NCBI RefSeq assembly: GCF_001907975.1
Contig: NZ_CP017834.1
Span: 1,288,303 to 1,352,302, forward strand
Reading direction: 5' to 3'
DNA from: Silvanigrella aquatica
Lineage (GTDB): Bacteria; Bdellovibrionota_B; Oligoflexia; Silvanigrellales; Silvanigrellaceae
Length of the DNA stretch: 64,000 bases
Below the pieces are notes generated by a model. It did not search any database. It was given only the letters and a program-made list of their open reading frames with translations, and was not told the DNA's origin. Shown piece by piece: positions 35,380 through 43,875 of the stretch. How positions within the stretch are numbered: the stretch's first letter is position 1; each line of letters opens with the position of its first letter. Made by a program: the position numbers and the translations under genes.

Positions 35380-36171
35380 TCACTCCCGGATTAATTTCTT
35401 TGTGAATTGTTCAAGCGAGCTGCCATTTTTAATTTTTATATTTCGAGATTGGGAAATACCAAGTAAGAAAAATAATCCTTCGTCGCTGCCAAGATAAATA
35501 TCGGAAGCGCGTTCAGGGTGTGGCATCATACCAAATATTAAACCGGATTTATTTGTGACCCCAGCAATGGATTTATAACTGCCATTTTCATTGCGGTTGT
35601 AATAAACTACAGCGTTATTTTCCGCAATTTCTTTTTCATTTTCGTCTAAAGGAGGAAGCCAGTTCCCCATGCCGCAGGACATGGGTATTAATGTTTCATT
35701 TGCATAGATTTTTTCAATATTTTTAAGAGTATTTCCCTTAAATTTAGGAATCCAAACACAATTGTGATTTGGGTTACATTCATCCATAAATTTGGAATCT
35801 ATTCTTATCGAAACGGGAAAATGATGATGTTGACGTGTGATATTTTTTACTAAAGCACCGGGTAAAAGCCCGCTTTCGCATAAAATTTGAAACCCGTTAC
35901 AAATGCCTAAGATAGGAATATTTTCTTTAGACTTTTCTTTTACAAAAGCCATTTCTTTTGTGCGCGAGGCAATGGCTCCCGCCCTCAGATAGTCCCCAAA
36001 ACTGAATCCCCCAGGAACGAAAATAGCATCGATTTCACTTGCTGTAAGCGAACCGTGCTTTTCCAAATCGAGGAATTCAGCTTCGGTTTCAAGATTATTG
36101 GAAATCCACAACAAGGATTCCTTTTCGCAATTTGTTCCAGGAAAAACCGGTATTAGGGTTTTTTTCTTCAT
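35380..36171 (-). CDS. purQ: Phosphoribosylformylglycinamidine synthase subunit PurQ (glutaminase)
   Basis: 263 residues. PVFPGTNCEKESLLWI, PGGFSFGDYLRAGAIAS, LGICNGFQILCESGLLPGAL with the catalytic Cys, and GLIFGMMPHPERA with His and Glu of the triad. It releases ammonia from glutamine for PurL. Slightly longer than the Bacillus protein (227), mainly because of extra residues around the glutaminase loop near 140-190. Its start overlaps the purB-purS stop by 4 bases, placing it right after the PurS domain that it must assemble with. Confidence 0.95.
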   Translation of the reverse strand: MKKKTLIPVFPGTNCEKESLLWISNNLETEAEFLDLEKHGSLTASEIDAIFVPGGFSFGDYLRAGAIASRTKEMAFVKEKSKENIPILGICNGFQILCESGLLPGALVKNITRQHHHFPVSIRIDSKFMDECNPNHNCVWIPKFKGNTLKNIEKIYANETLIPMSCGMGNWLPPLDENEKEIAENNAVVYYNRNENGSYKSIAGVTNKSGLIFGMMPHPERASDIYLGSDEGLFFLLGISQSRNIKIKNGSSLEQFTKKLIRE

Positions 36172-37778
36172 TGGACGACCTCAACCTTATACTGCTCTAT
36201 GACAGGGTTGTGCAAAACCTCGCCAGCATATTTCTTGATATTGTCTGGTTTAGAATTACCAGGCATACGGATAAAAAAGCACTTTTGCTGGCGCATGCTC
36301 ATGACGTCATTGCCAGATATCCTGATATCGTTTGCTATTGTTTTTGCCTCAGTGTCAAGGACATCGGGAAGAAGTTCTACAGTTACTTTAATAACTCTTT
36401 GAAGTGCGGGGACTTTTATATTCACATGTTCGGATTTTTTACGAACAAATTCTTCTGGGGTGATGCCATACACTCGTTTAAATGTGACTTGTGCAGAGTT
36501 AAGATACCGATCTGTTTCAAAAAGAGCAGATATGGTATGAACGCCTACAATTTCACAGACTTTTTTGTTAGCTAAAAGATCTTCTAAAAACTGCTTTTGA
36601 TTGACATGACTTGTAGCAACCTTGGCAGATATTTGCAGCGCAATGGATTGGACCAATTCATAGGCCGCAGTGCGGTTCATGCCACTTGAGACAAGTGCGG
36701 TTAAAACGCTTTGGCTTGCCCAAAGTCCACCGGTTTTCCAAAGATTTGCCTGCATAGCTTCGGGGCGGATTTGCATTCCTTCAATGAGAGAAGCGCAGCG
36801 CGAAAGGATAAAATCGGTAGTGACAAAGATATCGGGGAGAGCAAAACGCTCTACGCTGCTGTGAGAAATATCCCGTTCATGCCATAAAGCAACATTTTCA
36901 CAAAGCATAGATGCATAACCACGAATGGTGCGCGTTAGTCCACATAAATTTTCCGCTAAAATTGGATTTTTCTTATGCGGCATGGCAGAGCTGCCTTTTT
37001 GCTTTTTGCCAAAAGGTTCTAAAACTTCGCCCAGCTCTGTGCGTGCCCAATGGCGGAGATTTGTGGCAAAGCGATCGACGGCGTTGGTTGCCGATAAAAT
37101 AGCTGCCGCCACGGACACGAGGCGATCCCGTGGAATGACTTGTGTTGCCACAGCTTCGGGTTCTAAATTCAGTTTGTTTAACACGGCAAGTTCAAATTGA
37201 GGTGAAAATTGCGAGTAAGTGCCTACAGCTCCTGATAATTTTCCAAAGGACATGGTTTTTTGGGCTTGTAAGATTTCAAGGTGCGCTCTTTGAAATTCAG
37301 CAAAATGACTGGTGAGAACCTGGCCAAAGGACATGGGTTCGGCATGAATGCCGTGAGTGCGGCCAATGCAAGGGGTTTGCGCGTGTTCAAACGCACGAAC
37401 AGCTAAGTTTTCTCTAAGTTTTTGAAGTGTATTTGAAAGTATTTCGAGGGATTTGCGTGTGCGAAGGGAAAGGCTGGTGTCGAGAACGTCGGAGCTGGTG
37501 AGTCCTTTGTGGAGGAAATGTCCTTTGTCTCCCATGGCATCTCCCACTTCTGAGACAAAAGCAATGACATCGTGGCCCGTTTCCTGTTCCCGGTTAAGGT
37601 AGTGGGAAGGAGTCTTGCTGCCCAAAGCGGAGTCAAAAACGTTAAGAACTTCTTTGGGGGCTTCCCCGGAATCTACAAGCGCTGAAAGATGTGCTTTTTC
37701 AACCTCGGCCCACGACGCGTATTTTGCGTCTTCGGTCCAGATAGCCTTCATTTCTGGGCGAGAATAACGTTCAATCAT
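36168..37778 (-). CDS. purB: PurB-PurS fusion: adenylosuccinate lyase + FGAM synthetase subunit PurS
   Basis: 536 residues in one frame. Residues 1 to about 450 are adenylosuccinate lyase: RYSRPEMKAIWTED, GRTHGIHAEPMSFG, and the signature KKQKGSSAMPHKKNPILAEN. The lyase normally stops near 430-450 residues. The last about 80 residues (36168 to about 36410) read as a PurS domain: RVIKVTVELLPDVLDTEAKT, FFIRMP and LHNPVIEQYKVEVV, matching the PurS core (VxxKxGVLDPqGxxI ... LLaNPVIEdyxie). No separate purS exists between purB and purQ, while the small PurL requires PurS. First gene of the operon; GGAGG precedes its ATG. Confidence 0.95.
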   Translation of the reverse strand: MIERYSRPEMKAIWTEDAKYASWAEVEKAHLSALVDSGEAPKEVLNVFDSALGSKTPSHYLNREQETGHDVIAFVSEVGDAMGDKGHFLHKGLTSSDVLDTSLSLRTRKSLEILSNTLQKLRENLAVRAFEHAQTPCIGRTHGIHAEPMSFGQVLTSHFAEFQRAHLEILQAQKTMSFGKLSGAVGTYSQFSPQFELAVLNKLNLEPEAVATQVIPRDRLVSVAAAILSATNAVDRFATNLRHWARTELGEVLEPFGKKQKGSSAMPHKKNPILAENLCGLTRTIRGYASMLCENVALWHERDISHSSVERFALPDIFVTTDFILSRCASLIEGMQIRPEAMQANLWKTGGLWASQSVLTALVSSGMNRTAAYELVQSIALQISAKVATSHVNQKQFLEDLLANKKVCEIVGVHTISALFETDRYLNSAQVTFKRVYGITPEEFVRKKSEHVNIKVPALQRVIKVTVELLPDVLDTEAKTIANDIRISGNDVMSMRQQKCFFIRMPGNSKPDNIKKYAGEVLHNPVIEQYKVEVVQ

Positions 37779-37820
37779 AATGCAAACCTCCGGGTTTTAT
37801 ATGTCTGTTCACACGGTCAG

Positions 37821-37858
37821 TTTTTCTTAAGAAAAAATATTCTTTTGTACAAGTACAA
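37821..37858. promoter_or_regulatory. Two adjacent palindromes upstream of the purine operon
   Basis: TTTTTCTTAAGAAAAA (37821-37836) is a perfect 16-bp palindrome; TTGTAC-AA-GTACAA (37845-37858) is a perfect 6-bp inverted repeat. Both lie 43 to 80 bases upstream of the purB start, in the promoter position on the minus strand. Neither matches the E. coli PurR box or a purine riboswitch. They are operator candidates for the operon. Confidence 0.4.
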
Positions 37859-37896
37859 TTCACACAAATAGATAAAAAATAAGTGGTTTTAGATGT

Positions 37897-38688
37897 TTAC
37901 CAGCTTAATCCGACGTCGAGGAAGAGCATTAAAATAAAGCCAAAAATAAACCCTGCCGTAGCTTGGGATTCATGACCCTCTTTGTGGAGTTCGGGTATCA
38001 TTTCACCACAAATAACGTAAAGCATGGCTCCTGCAGCGAGTGATAGTCCTCCTGGCAGCATGGCGTGGGAAAATACTGTGGAAAGGCATCCTAATAACGC
38101 GCCAAATGATTCGGCTAGACCTGCAATGAGAGTGGCATTGATGGCATACTTATTAGAAAATCCGTATGATTTTAAACACAGGGCAACAACAAGTCCTTCA
38201 GGAATGTCTTGTAAAGCAATTCCAATGATAATGGGCAATGCGATTTGTTCTGTGCCGCTTCCCATACCTACACCAACGGCCAAGCCTTCAGGAAAGTTGT
38301 GAATGGTAATGGCGAGAATAAAAAGCCAAATGCGCTTGAGTGATTTTGCTTCTCCGCCTTCTTTGCCTTTTAAAAAATGTTCATGGGGGATTTTTTTATT
38401 TAAATAACTAATTCCAAAACTGCCCAGCAAAATAAACAAAGATAAATAAGCGGCAATAAATAATTTATCTGTAAATTGATGTTCCAATAATAAAATGGCA
38501 GGATTTATGAGAGAAAAACAAACGGCACCTAACATAACTCCTGCGCTTATGCCCATTAAAATATCTCTAATCTTATTAGAAATATTTTTAATAAAAAAAA
38601 CAGGGATGGCTCCCACGCAGGATGCAAAAAAAGTAACAGCGGCACCAATAGAAGCAAGAGTTAGAAATGAGTGAGATTGAGAAAGCAC
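37897..38688 (-). CDS. ZIP family metal transporter (ZupT/GufA-like)
   Basis: 263 residues with about eight helices. The metal-binding helices carry ITIHNFPEGLAVGVGMG and IALQDIPEGLVVALCL, the HNxPEG and QNxPEG motifs (the second with Asp for Asn). A His/Glu/Lys-rich loop (KKIPHEHFLKGKEGGEAKS) precedes them. ZIP proteins bring Zn2+, Fe2+ or Mn2+ into the cytosol. Same strand as the purine operon, 118 bases upstream of it; probably a separate unit because of the palindromes in between. Confidence 0.9.
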   Translation of the reverse strand: MLSQSHSFLTLASIGAAVTFFASCVGAIPVFFIKNISNKIRDILMGISAGVMLGAVCFSLINPAILLLEHQFTDKLFIAAYLSLFILLGSFGISYLNKKIPHEHFLKGKEGGEAKSLKRIWLFILAITIHNFPEGLAVGVGMGSGTEQIALPIIIGIALQDIPEGLVVALCLKSYGFSNKYAINATLIAGLAESFGALLGCLSTVFSHAMLPGGLSLAAGAMLYVICGEMIPELHKEGHESQATAGFIFGFILMLFLDVGLSW

Positions 38689-38730
38689 TTGAAAATAATT
38701 TTCCTTATTTATTTAAATTTGATACTGAAA

Positions 38731-39282
38731 TTAACGCAAATGCTTTAATCCTTTTGCCACTGCGGTAAGTTTCATGAATTCATGGATTTTGGAGCGGTTC
38801 ACTCCTAAATCCATAACTGCTTTTTCATGGGAAACAACACACTTTTCACAGCTGTTTAAAATACTTACAGCAAGTGAAATAAGTTCAAACTTTTCTTTAC
38901 CCATCAAGGGTTTTGCTAAAGAATTCATACGAAGACCAGGAGTTCCGTAATCTGTTACTGCTTTGGTGTCATTGCGTTCTGCAAAAAATCTGAATTTATA
39001 ATATGTATTTAACATTCCCATAATTGCTGGAATTTGTAAAGCTTCATTAATTTGTTCGTGGGGAATTTGAATGGAATTTGCGAGTTCAACTCCCAACATT
39101 TGAAGATTTGAAAATTCAAGCGTCTTTCCGAGTGCCGCTAAAAGTAAGCAAAGTTCATCTTCAGAAAGAATACTTGATGAGGTTAGTTTTTCAAAGTTGA
39201 GTTTGAGGTCTTTAACTGCTAGGCCTTCAAGTCCTTCGGTATGTTTTTCTAAAAAAATTGTAATTGAGTCTTGTAAATTCAT
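38731..39282 (-). CDS. ahpD: Alkyl hydroperoxide reductase AhpD
   Basis: 183 residues. CEKCVVSHEKAV holds the catalytic C145-x-x-C148 and H152 of the CMD/AhpD fold; the N-terminal half is helical. AhpD reduces the peroxiredoxin AhpC using lipoyl-bound electrons. It lies downstream of ahpC (63 bases) with a hairpin terminator between them, which would lower its level relative to AhpC. Confidence 0.92.
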   Translation of the reverse strand: MNLQDSITIFLEKHTEGLEGLAVKDLKLNFEKLTSSSILSEDELCLLLAALGKTLEFSNLQMLGVELANSIQIPHEQINEALQIPAIMGMLNTYYKFRFFAERNDTKAVTDYGTPGLRMNSLAKPLMGKEKFELISLAVSILNSCEKCVVSHEKAVMDLGVNRSKIHEFMKLTAVAKGLKHLR

Positions 39283-39305
39283 CTTTATTTTCCTTCAAAT
39301 TTTAT

Positions 39306-39338
39306 TTTTAAAAACACCGCTTATTTAGGGCGGTGTTT
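39306..39338 (-). terminator. Intercistronic terminator between ahpC and ahpD
   Basis: AAACACCGC at 39312-39320 pairs with GCGGTGTTT at 39330-39338 (9 bp). On the minus strand the stem is followed by a T-rich tail, 8 bases past the ahpC stop. It is a good intrinsic terminator, probably partial, letting some transcript continue into ahpD. Confidence 0.75.
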
Positions 39339-39345
39339 ATCTTTG

Positions 39346-39888
39346 TTACTTAATAGTTGCTTGTCCCTTTTCCCAGTTGCAAGGACAAAGTTCATCAGTT
39401 TGAAGAGCATCTAGTGTGCGTAATACTTCTTTTACGTTGCGTCCTACAGAGAGATCGTTGACGCTGACCCAGCGCACAACTCCTTCGGGATCCACAATGT
39501 AAGTCGCTCTAAAAGGCACTTTGTCTGTGGGATGTAAAATTCCAAGTTCTTCACTTAAATTTTTTGTATTGTCAGCGAGCATAGGGAATTGCAAATTTTT
39601 GAGATCTTCATGATGTTGGCGCCAAGCCAAGTGTACATATTTTGTGTCTGTGCTAACACCGTATAAGTCCGTGTCGCGATCGAGAAATTGTTTGTAGAAT
39701 TTATTAAACTCCGCAATTTCTGTGGGGCAAACGAAAGTGAAATCCATAGGCCAGAAGAAAAAGACAGACCATCTCCCCTTCATTGTTTCATTGCTGATTT
39801 CGGCGAATTCTTTACCATGTTCCAAGGAAACAACAGCTGGTATGGAAAATTTAGGAAATTGTTCAGAAACTCCAAGAATACGTGACAT
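39346..39888 (-). CDS. ahpC: Peroxiredoxin AhpC
   Basis: 180 residues. FTFVCPTEI contains the peroxidatic C54; ELCPCNW near the end (C168, C170) gives the resolving pair, as in the mycobacterial AhpC that uses AhpD as its reductant. GVSTDTKYVHLAWRQ and PFRATYIVDPEG are typical. It reduces organic peroxides and H2O2. AGGAGA precedes the ATG. A 27-bp palindrome 88 to 114 bases upstream is a likely operator. Confidence 0.96.
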   Translation of the reverse strand: MSRILGVSEQFPKFSIPAVVSLEHGKEFAEISNETMKGRWSVFFFWPMDFTFVCPTEIAEFNKFYKQFLDRDTDLYGVSTDTKYVHLAWRQHHEDLKNLQFPMLADNTKNLSEELGILHPTDKVPFRATYIVDPEGVVRWVSVNDLSVGRNVKEVLRTLDALQTDELCPCNWEKGQATIK

Positions 39889-39975
39889 AATGTCTCCTTA
39901 ATAATGAAAATGTTTAAGCACTTCTAAAAATGGCTAGGATGGTTTTTAAAAGAGAAGCCTAAAATTAAACATAAG

Positions 39976-40002
39976 CTTAATTTAGAATTAATCTAAATTA
40001 AG
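39976..40002. promoter_or_regulatory. 27-bp palindrome upstream of ahpC, operator candidate
   Basis: CTTAATTTAGA (39976-39986) and TCTAAATTAAG (39992-40002) are exact reverse complements around ATTAA. The centre TTAGAATTAATCTAA matches the PerR-box consensus TTATAATNATTATAA at 11 of 14 defined positions. PerR/Fur-type control of ahpC is known in other bacteria; no perR gene is in the window. Confidence 0.5.
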
Positions 40003-40067
40003 AATTATGTCAAGTAAGGGTAGTAAAAGATTTTATGCTTTAATAAATTGATTTTATTTGCTAAAAA

Positions 40068-40103
40068 ATAAAAGCCCTCATTTACAAGAAAGAGGGCTTT
40101 TAT
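40068..40103. terminator. Strong terminator of the IS6-derived gene
   Basis: ATAAAAGCCCTC (40068-40079) pairs perfectly over 12 bp with GAGGGCTTTTAT (40092-40103). On the minus strand the stem is followed by a T-run, 16 bases after the stop of the transposase-like gene. It is nearly symmetrical, so it may work both ways. Confidence 0.8.
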
Positions 40104-40118
40104 TGCAAAATTAAAATT

Positions 40119-40493
40119 TTAGTTTGCTTCTAAAGATTTTTTGAAAAAAGATTTTGCAGAAGTGAGGTTCTTTTTTTCGCGCATGCAAATGCTTAAAGTA
40201 GAATCTTGACGATCGCGCGCACGGTACATGTATTTCCAGTCGCCGTTGCATTTGATGTAGGATTCTTCCACATCATAGCTTGGTATGCGTTTACGAGATT
40301 TTTTGTCAACATTATCTCCGAATTTTTGAACCCATTCGTAAATAGTTTTATGAGAAACTTCAACGCCGTGAGATAACATTTTTTCGGAAACGGAACGAAA
40401 AGTCATATTTTGTTGGAAATAAAACTGAACCGCAGTTTCAATAACTGCCCAAGGGTAACGGTGTTGTTTATCAATTCTTTCTTTGTTTGCCAT
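40119..40493 (-). CDS. Truncated IS6-family transposase fragment, possibly domesticated
   Basis: About 124 residues from the ATG at 40493, which has AAGGAG nine bases upstream. YPWAVIETAVQFYF, MTFRSVSEKMLSHGVEVSHK and TIYEWVQKFG are the N-terminal HTH of IS26-like transposases; VEESYIKCNGDWKYMYRARD lines up with their VDETYxKVxGxWxYLYRAVD. The first catalytic Asp is therefore Glu, and the second Asp and the Glu of DDE are missing since the protein ends 45 residues later. It cannot transpose. The clean start site and its own terminator suggest an expressed, kept gene, perhaps as a DNA-binding protein (inference). I found no terminal inverted repeats. Confidence 0.75.
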   Translation of the reverse strand: MANKERIDKQHRYPWAVIETAVQFYFQQNMTFRSVSEKMLSHGVEVSHKTIYEWVQKFGDNVDKKSRKRIPSYDVEESYIKCNGDWKYMYRARDRQDSTLSICMREKKNLTSAKSFFKKSLEAN

Positions 40494-40655
40494 TATAACA
40501 GACTCCTTGCAGAAAATAAGCATAACCTCACGCTACATAGCCTTGTGGTTTAAAGGTAACGTAACAGTATTTTTTTGATATCTCAAAAGAATTTCACTGG
40601 CAAGAGATTATTTATATTATTTGTTAGAAAGCTGTTTATTCTGTTAAGGATCGCG

Positions 40656-41294
40656 TTAAGAAATGAGTAGTTCATTTGATACAGTATTAATTTCAAGTAT
40701 TTGCGCGAACTTAGCGCTCATGCCAATCCAGCGTTCAATAGCAGGTTTTACCATTCCTACAAGGACATAACAGGCATCTTTTGCGTGGCCATGAACAGCA
40801 AGTAGTGTGGCATCTTCAACGTGATAGGCAATGGCATCGAGTTGTTTTAAAAAAGTTTGTGCTTCTGGCTCTATCTTTTCTGGATCTTTATTTAATAGGT
40901 AAATAGGACGTGCGCCCAAAGATAGAAATAAATTGCAATCATTCAAAAGTGTTTCTAAGCTCTTTTCATAGTTTTTTTCTGAGTCCCAGAGCTTTAATGT
41001 GACAACTTTTAAATCAAAAACGAGAAGGCCGGCCATATCCAGTGCCACTTGAAGACTTTCGTAGGACAATTGTTCTGCTGTATCAAGCTTTGCATCTACG
41101 GTGTCTTCGTTTTCAAGTTTCAGACGGAGAAATTCAGGGTTATCAAGATCAATACTGCTATTATTTATACATAATGCTGTTACAGAGCTATTGTTTCTTT
41201 GTGCAATCGATTCCAGCTTCGTCATCAACGCAGAAAGCGTATCAATACTTTGCAGCGGTGGGATTCTTTTTCCATTTACCCTTACATCAGCCAT
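40656..41294 (-). CDS. Hypothetical protein, likely cotranscribed with the glycosyltransferase-TPR gene
   Basis: 212 residues, no recognised domain, no signal peptide. It looks soluble and mainly helical after residue 75; the first 70 residues (VRVNGKRIPPLQSIDTLSAL, LENEDTVDAKL) resemble a small alpha/beta fold. It begins 46 bases after the 692-residue glycosyltransferase-TPR gene, and a third gene of unknown function begins that group. Proximity to a flagellin gene suggests a flagellum- or glycosylation-related role, but this is inference. Confidence 0.55.
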   Translation of the reverse strand: MADVRVNGKRIPPLQSIDTLSALMTKLESIAQRNNSSVTALCINNSSIDLDNPEFLRLKLENEDTVDAKLDTAEQLSYESLQVALDMAGLLVFDLKVVTLKLWDSEKNYEKSLETLLNDCNLFLSLGARPIYLLNKDPEKIEPEAQTFLKQLDAIAYHVEDATLLAVHGHAKDACYVLVGMVKPAIERWIGMSAKFAQILEINTVSNELLIS

Positions 41295-41340
41295 GAATTT
41301 TTTCCTCCTAAATCATTTCGATAAAACTTTCTTATATAAA

Positions 41341-43419
41341 TTAAGCTGGTCTTTTTTGGTTTTCCGACCTTTGAATTTGATTGATTAAGCTATGCGCTCT
41401 GCTGTTCATGGGGTCGAGAGTTAAAATATTTTCCATGAGCTGCTGAGCAATGTCGGCTTTTCCCATTTTGTATTCAATGCTACCAAGGGTGTAGATCATA
41501 TTTACATCATGAGGATGAATGTCCAAATAACGAATTAATATGCGTTCAGCATCTGTATATTCATTTAATTCAAATGAGAGTTTTACCAAATTAAAGATCG
41601 CAACGGTGTTGTCTGCTTTTAAATGACAAGCGCGAATTGTCCAGGAGAGTGCTTCTTTGAATTCATTTAATCCTTCAAATGCTAATCCCAAACCTAAACT
41701 TGCCATGTCGTCATTGGGTGTTAAACTGACAGCTTTTTGGAACTGAGGAACGGCAATATTATAATTATTTCTTTGTAAAGCAACTGTACCTAAACCAATA
41801 AAACACTTCGCACAGTAAGGATCGAGTTCGAGTGCTTTTGTATAGTTTGAAACGCCATTATCAAGGTCACCAAGTTTGGTGAAGCAGTCGCCTATTAATC
41901 TAAATAAATTTGCCTGCTGTACAACAGATAATCCACTTTTTTGGAAAGCTTGAGAGATTAAATTAATGGCATCAATATATTGTTTTGCAATGACCATTTC
42001 TTCTATTTGATTAATAAGCTTTGATGTGTTCTCTGTTTCTGCAACAGGTACGCTTATAATGAGTGTTTTAAAAATCTCTGAAATTTCATTGGCTGTTTTT
42101 TCCAATGGGAATTCATTTGCGAGAGCTTTTTTTATAGCATTTTTTACATTTGTTACTTTATCTTGTTTTTCAATGGTTTCTTGCATAAGTCGCGCTAAAC
42201 TGTGAATGCTACCTGAAGAAAAAGTTTTATAAAAGCGGCTAATCCATTCGCCAATCCAATTGTTGCCATTTGAAATCGTAATAATATCTGAGGACAGAGC
42301 ACACATGACATCATAGGTGCTATCTAAATATTTGAGAGCATTTCCATTTACGGGAGAAATAGGTCCATGAATTACGGCGTCACATACAGAAATCACGCAA
42401 GAAAATTGATTGCCCACAATTTCTTTTATGCCATCCCCATTGGGATTTAAAAAGTAAACATGATCGTCTAAACTCATTTCTACAACACTTTGTCTGATGT
42501 CTGCTCCGGCCGATCCTGTACCGCAAAAACACAGTCTCGCTTTTCCTTGAAAGCTAGGATTGCTCTGCAATAAGTTTTTAAATGCAAAGACAGAATCTAA
42601 AGCCCCCGATTCAATTTCAAGAGGCCCTAAGTGGAAAAAGATAAAGTCGGTTTCAGGGAGCCCTAAGGAAGAGCGCAATTCAATGCGTCTGATTGCGGAC
42701 ATTTCCGAGGAGTAGCGTTGTGTATTGATTGCGCGGGCGACGCGGCGGATTCTTTGAGAACTCACTTCTTCTAAATAGGACCAGGTGGCTCCGTCTTTAT
42801 CAAAGCATAAAATAATATCTGCATTTTTTAACACTTCTTTACGAACAGTTCGTTCCCTTGCGATATTGGGCAACGGGGAGCCATTTATAGAGCGAGTTCC
42901 TAAATTTGCATGAGGAGGTCTGGGTGCATTTTGCCAAATAACAAGCCGTGCTTGATTCATTCTTTTTACTTTTGAAGCTTGATAGCTTGCTAAGGAATTT
43001 TCTCCTAAAGAAACAATAAGCGAATATTGTTCTAATTCTTTTTCAATTCCCGATAAAAATGTTTTATTTTCGTTCATGGAATCTAAAGTATAACAAGTTA
43101 AATAAAGAGGAGTATTAGAAGCGTTCATTAATTTTGCAAATTGCACAAATGCTTTTTCTTCGCTGATATGAGTGTATAATGCCCCTTCTACCCCCATTTT
43201 TTTAACGCATAAATTCCACATTTCAAGTTCACAAGGGTGGGGCAGTTGCGGCGCAACAAAAGCAATTTTTTTGTACTTATTTAATATGTGGGAAGCATGT
43301 TTTTCTTGCGTTTCGGCAAGAATTTTTCCGCTTTCACCTTCAATTATGGAAATCAAATCATTTGGTTTTAATTTTTTTGCATCACTAACTATGCTTTCAA
43401 GGGATCTGCTCTGAGTCAT
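41341..43419 (-). CDS. Glycosyltransferase-like (GT-B) protein with C-terminal TPR repeats
   Basis: 692 residues. Residues about 45-440 have the layout of GT-B glycosyltransferases: KYKKIAFVAPQLPHPCELEM, an acceptor-side half with SLGENSLASYQASKVKRMNQ, then RRIELRSSLGLPETDFIFFH-type linker, RLCFCGTGSAGADIRQ and VISVCDAVIHGPISP. Residues about 460-690 are TPR repeats (LFRLIGDCFTKLGDLDNGVS, YTKALELDPYCAKCFIGLGT, FQKAVSLTPNDDMASLGLGL, and more). TPR-linked GT-B proteins include O-GlcNAc transferase and flagellin or adhesin modifiers. The flagellin gene lies 1.5 kb away on the other strand, so flagellin glycosylation is a reasonable guess. It starts 6 bases after the 149-residue gene ends, so cotranslation is likely. 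Confidence 0.65.
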   Translation of the reverse strand: MTQSRSLESIVSDAKKLKPNDLISIIEGESGKILAETQEKHASHILNKYKKIAFVAPQLPHPCELEMWNLCVKKMGVEGALYTHISEEKAFVQFAKLMNASNTPLYLTCYTLDSMNENKTFLSGIEKELEQYSLIVSLGENSLASYQASKVKRMNQARLVIWQNAPRPPHANLGTRSINGSPLPNIARERTVRKEVLKNADIILCFDKDGATWSYLEEVSSQRIRRVARAINTQRYSSEMSAIRRIELRSSLGLPETDFIFFHLGPLEIESGALDSVFAFKNLLQSNPSFQGKARLCFCGTGSAGADIRQSVVEMSLDDHVYFLNPNGDGIKEIVGNQFSCVISVCDAVIHGPISPVNGNALKYLDSTYDVMCALSSDIITISNGNNWIGEWISRFYKTFSSGSIHSLARLMQETIEKQDKVTNVKNAIKKALANEFPLEKTANEISEIFKTLIISVPVAETENTSKLINQIEEMVIAKQYIDAINLISQAFQKSGLSVVQQANLFRLIGDCFTKLGDLDNGVSNYTKALELDPYCAKCFIGLGTVALQRNNYNIAVPQFQKAVSLTPNDDMASLGLGLAFEGLNEFKEALSWTIRACHLKADNTVAIFNLVKLSFELNEYTDAERILIRYLDIHPHDVNMIYTLGSIEYKMGKADIAQQLMENILTLDPMNSRAHSLINQIQRSENQKRPA

Positions 43420-43425
43420 TGTAAA

Positions 43426-43875
43426 TTATCCCCCTAAATATGCTTGAGAATGAATGTATGCGCTTGTTACTTTTCTATGTGACTGAATTTTATTTAAATC
43501 TTTAGATAACAATTCAAGAATTTGTTTAAGTAACTTTGTAAACTTATCATCGTGGTCAGCTATTGTGTTTTTAAATAAATTAATTTCATTTTTATCATAA
43601 TTAGGGTGATTTTTTATGACTTGTAGGAAACTTGAGATCATCGCTTTTCTTTGCGTCATAAATTTTTGTGCAATGATATTGAGCTGATTTTCATTTTCTG
43701 ATGTGTTATAAACCCCTAAATGCAGCTCTTTAAAAAGTTGGGTATGAAGTTTCCTCCATTTATCCCAAAAGCATAAAAATTCATTTTTTAATGAAGAAAA
43801 GACAAAAGCTTTTGAAAGTTCTGAATTTATGGTTTCGTAAAACGAGACCCCATGAAATACGGTCTTTTCCACCAT
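43426..43875 (-). CDS. Small helical hypothetical protein at head of the glycosyltransferase operon
   Basis: 149 residues; AAAGGA lies before the ATG. Highly charged and helical (FLCFWDKWRKLHTQLFKEL, LLKQILELLSKDLNKIQSHR), no signal peptide or membrane segment. The size and helical nature recall FliS/FliT-type flagellin chaperones, but I see no diagnostic motif. It leads a three-gene minus-strand group with the glycosyltransferase-TPR protein. Confidence 0.55.
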   Translation of the reverse strand: MVEKTVFHGVSFYETINSELSKAFVFSSLKNEFLCFWDKWRKLHTQLFKELHLGVYNTSENENQLNIIAQKFMTQRKAMISSFLQVIKNHPNYDKNEINLFKNTIADHDDKFTKLLKQILELLSKDLNKIQSHRKVTSAYIHSQAYLGG

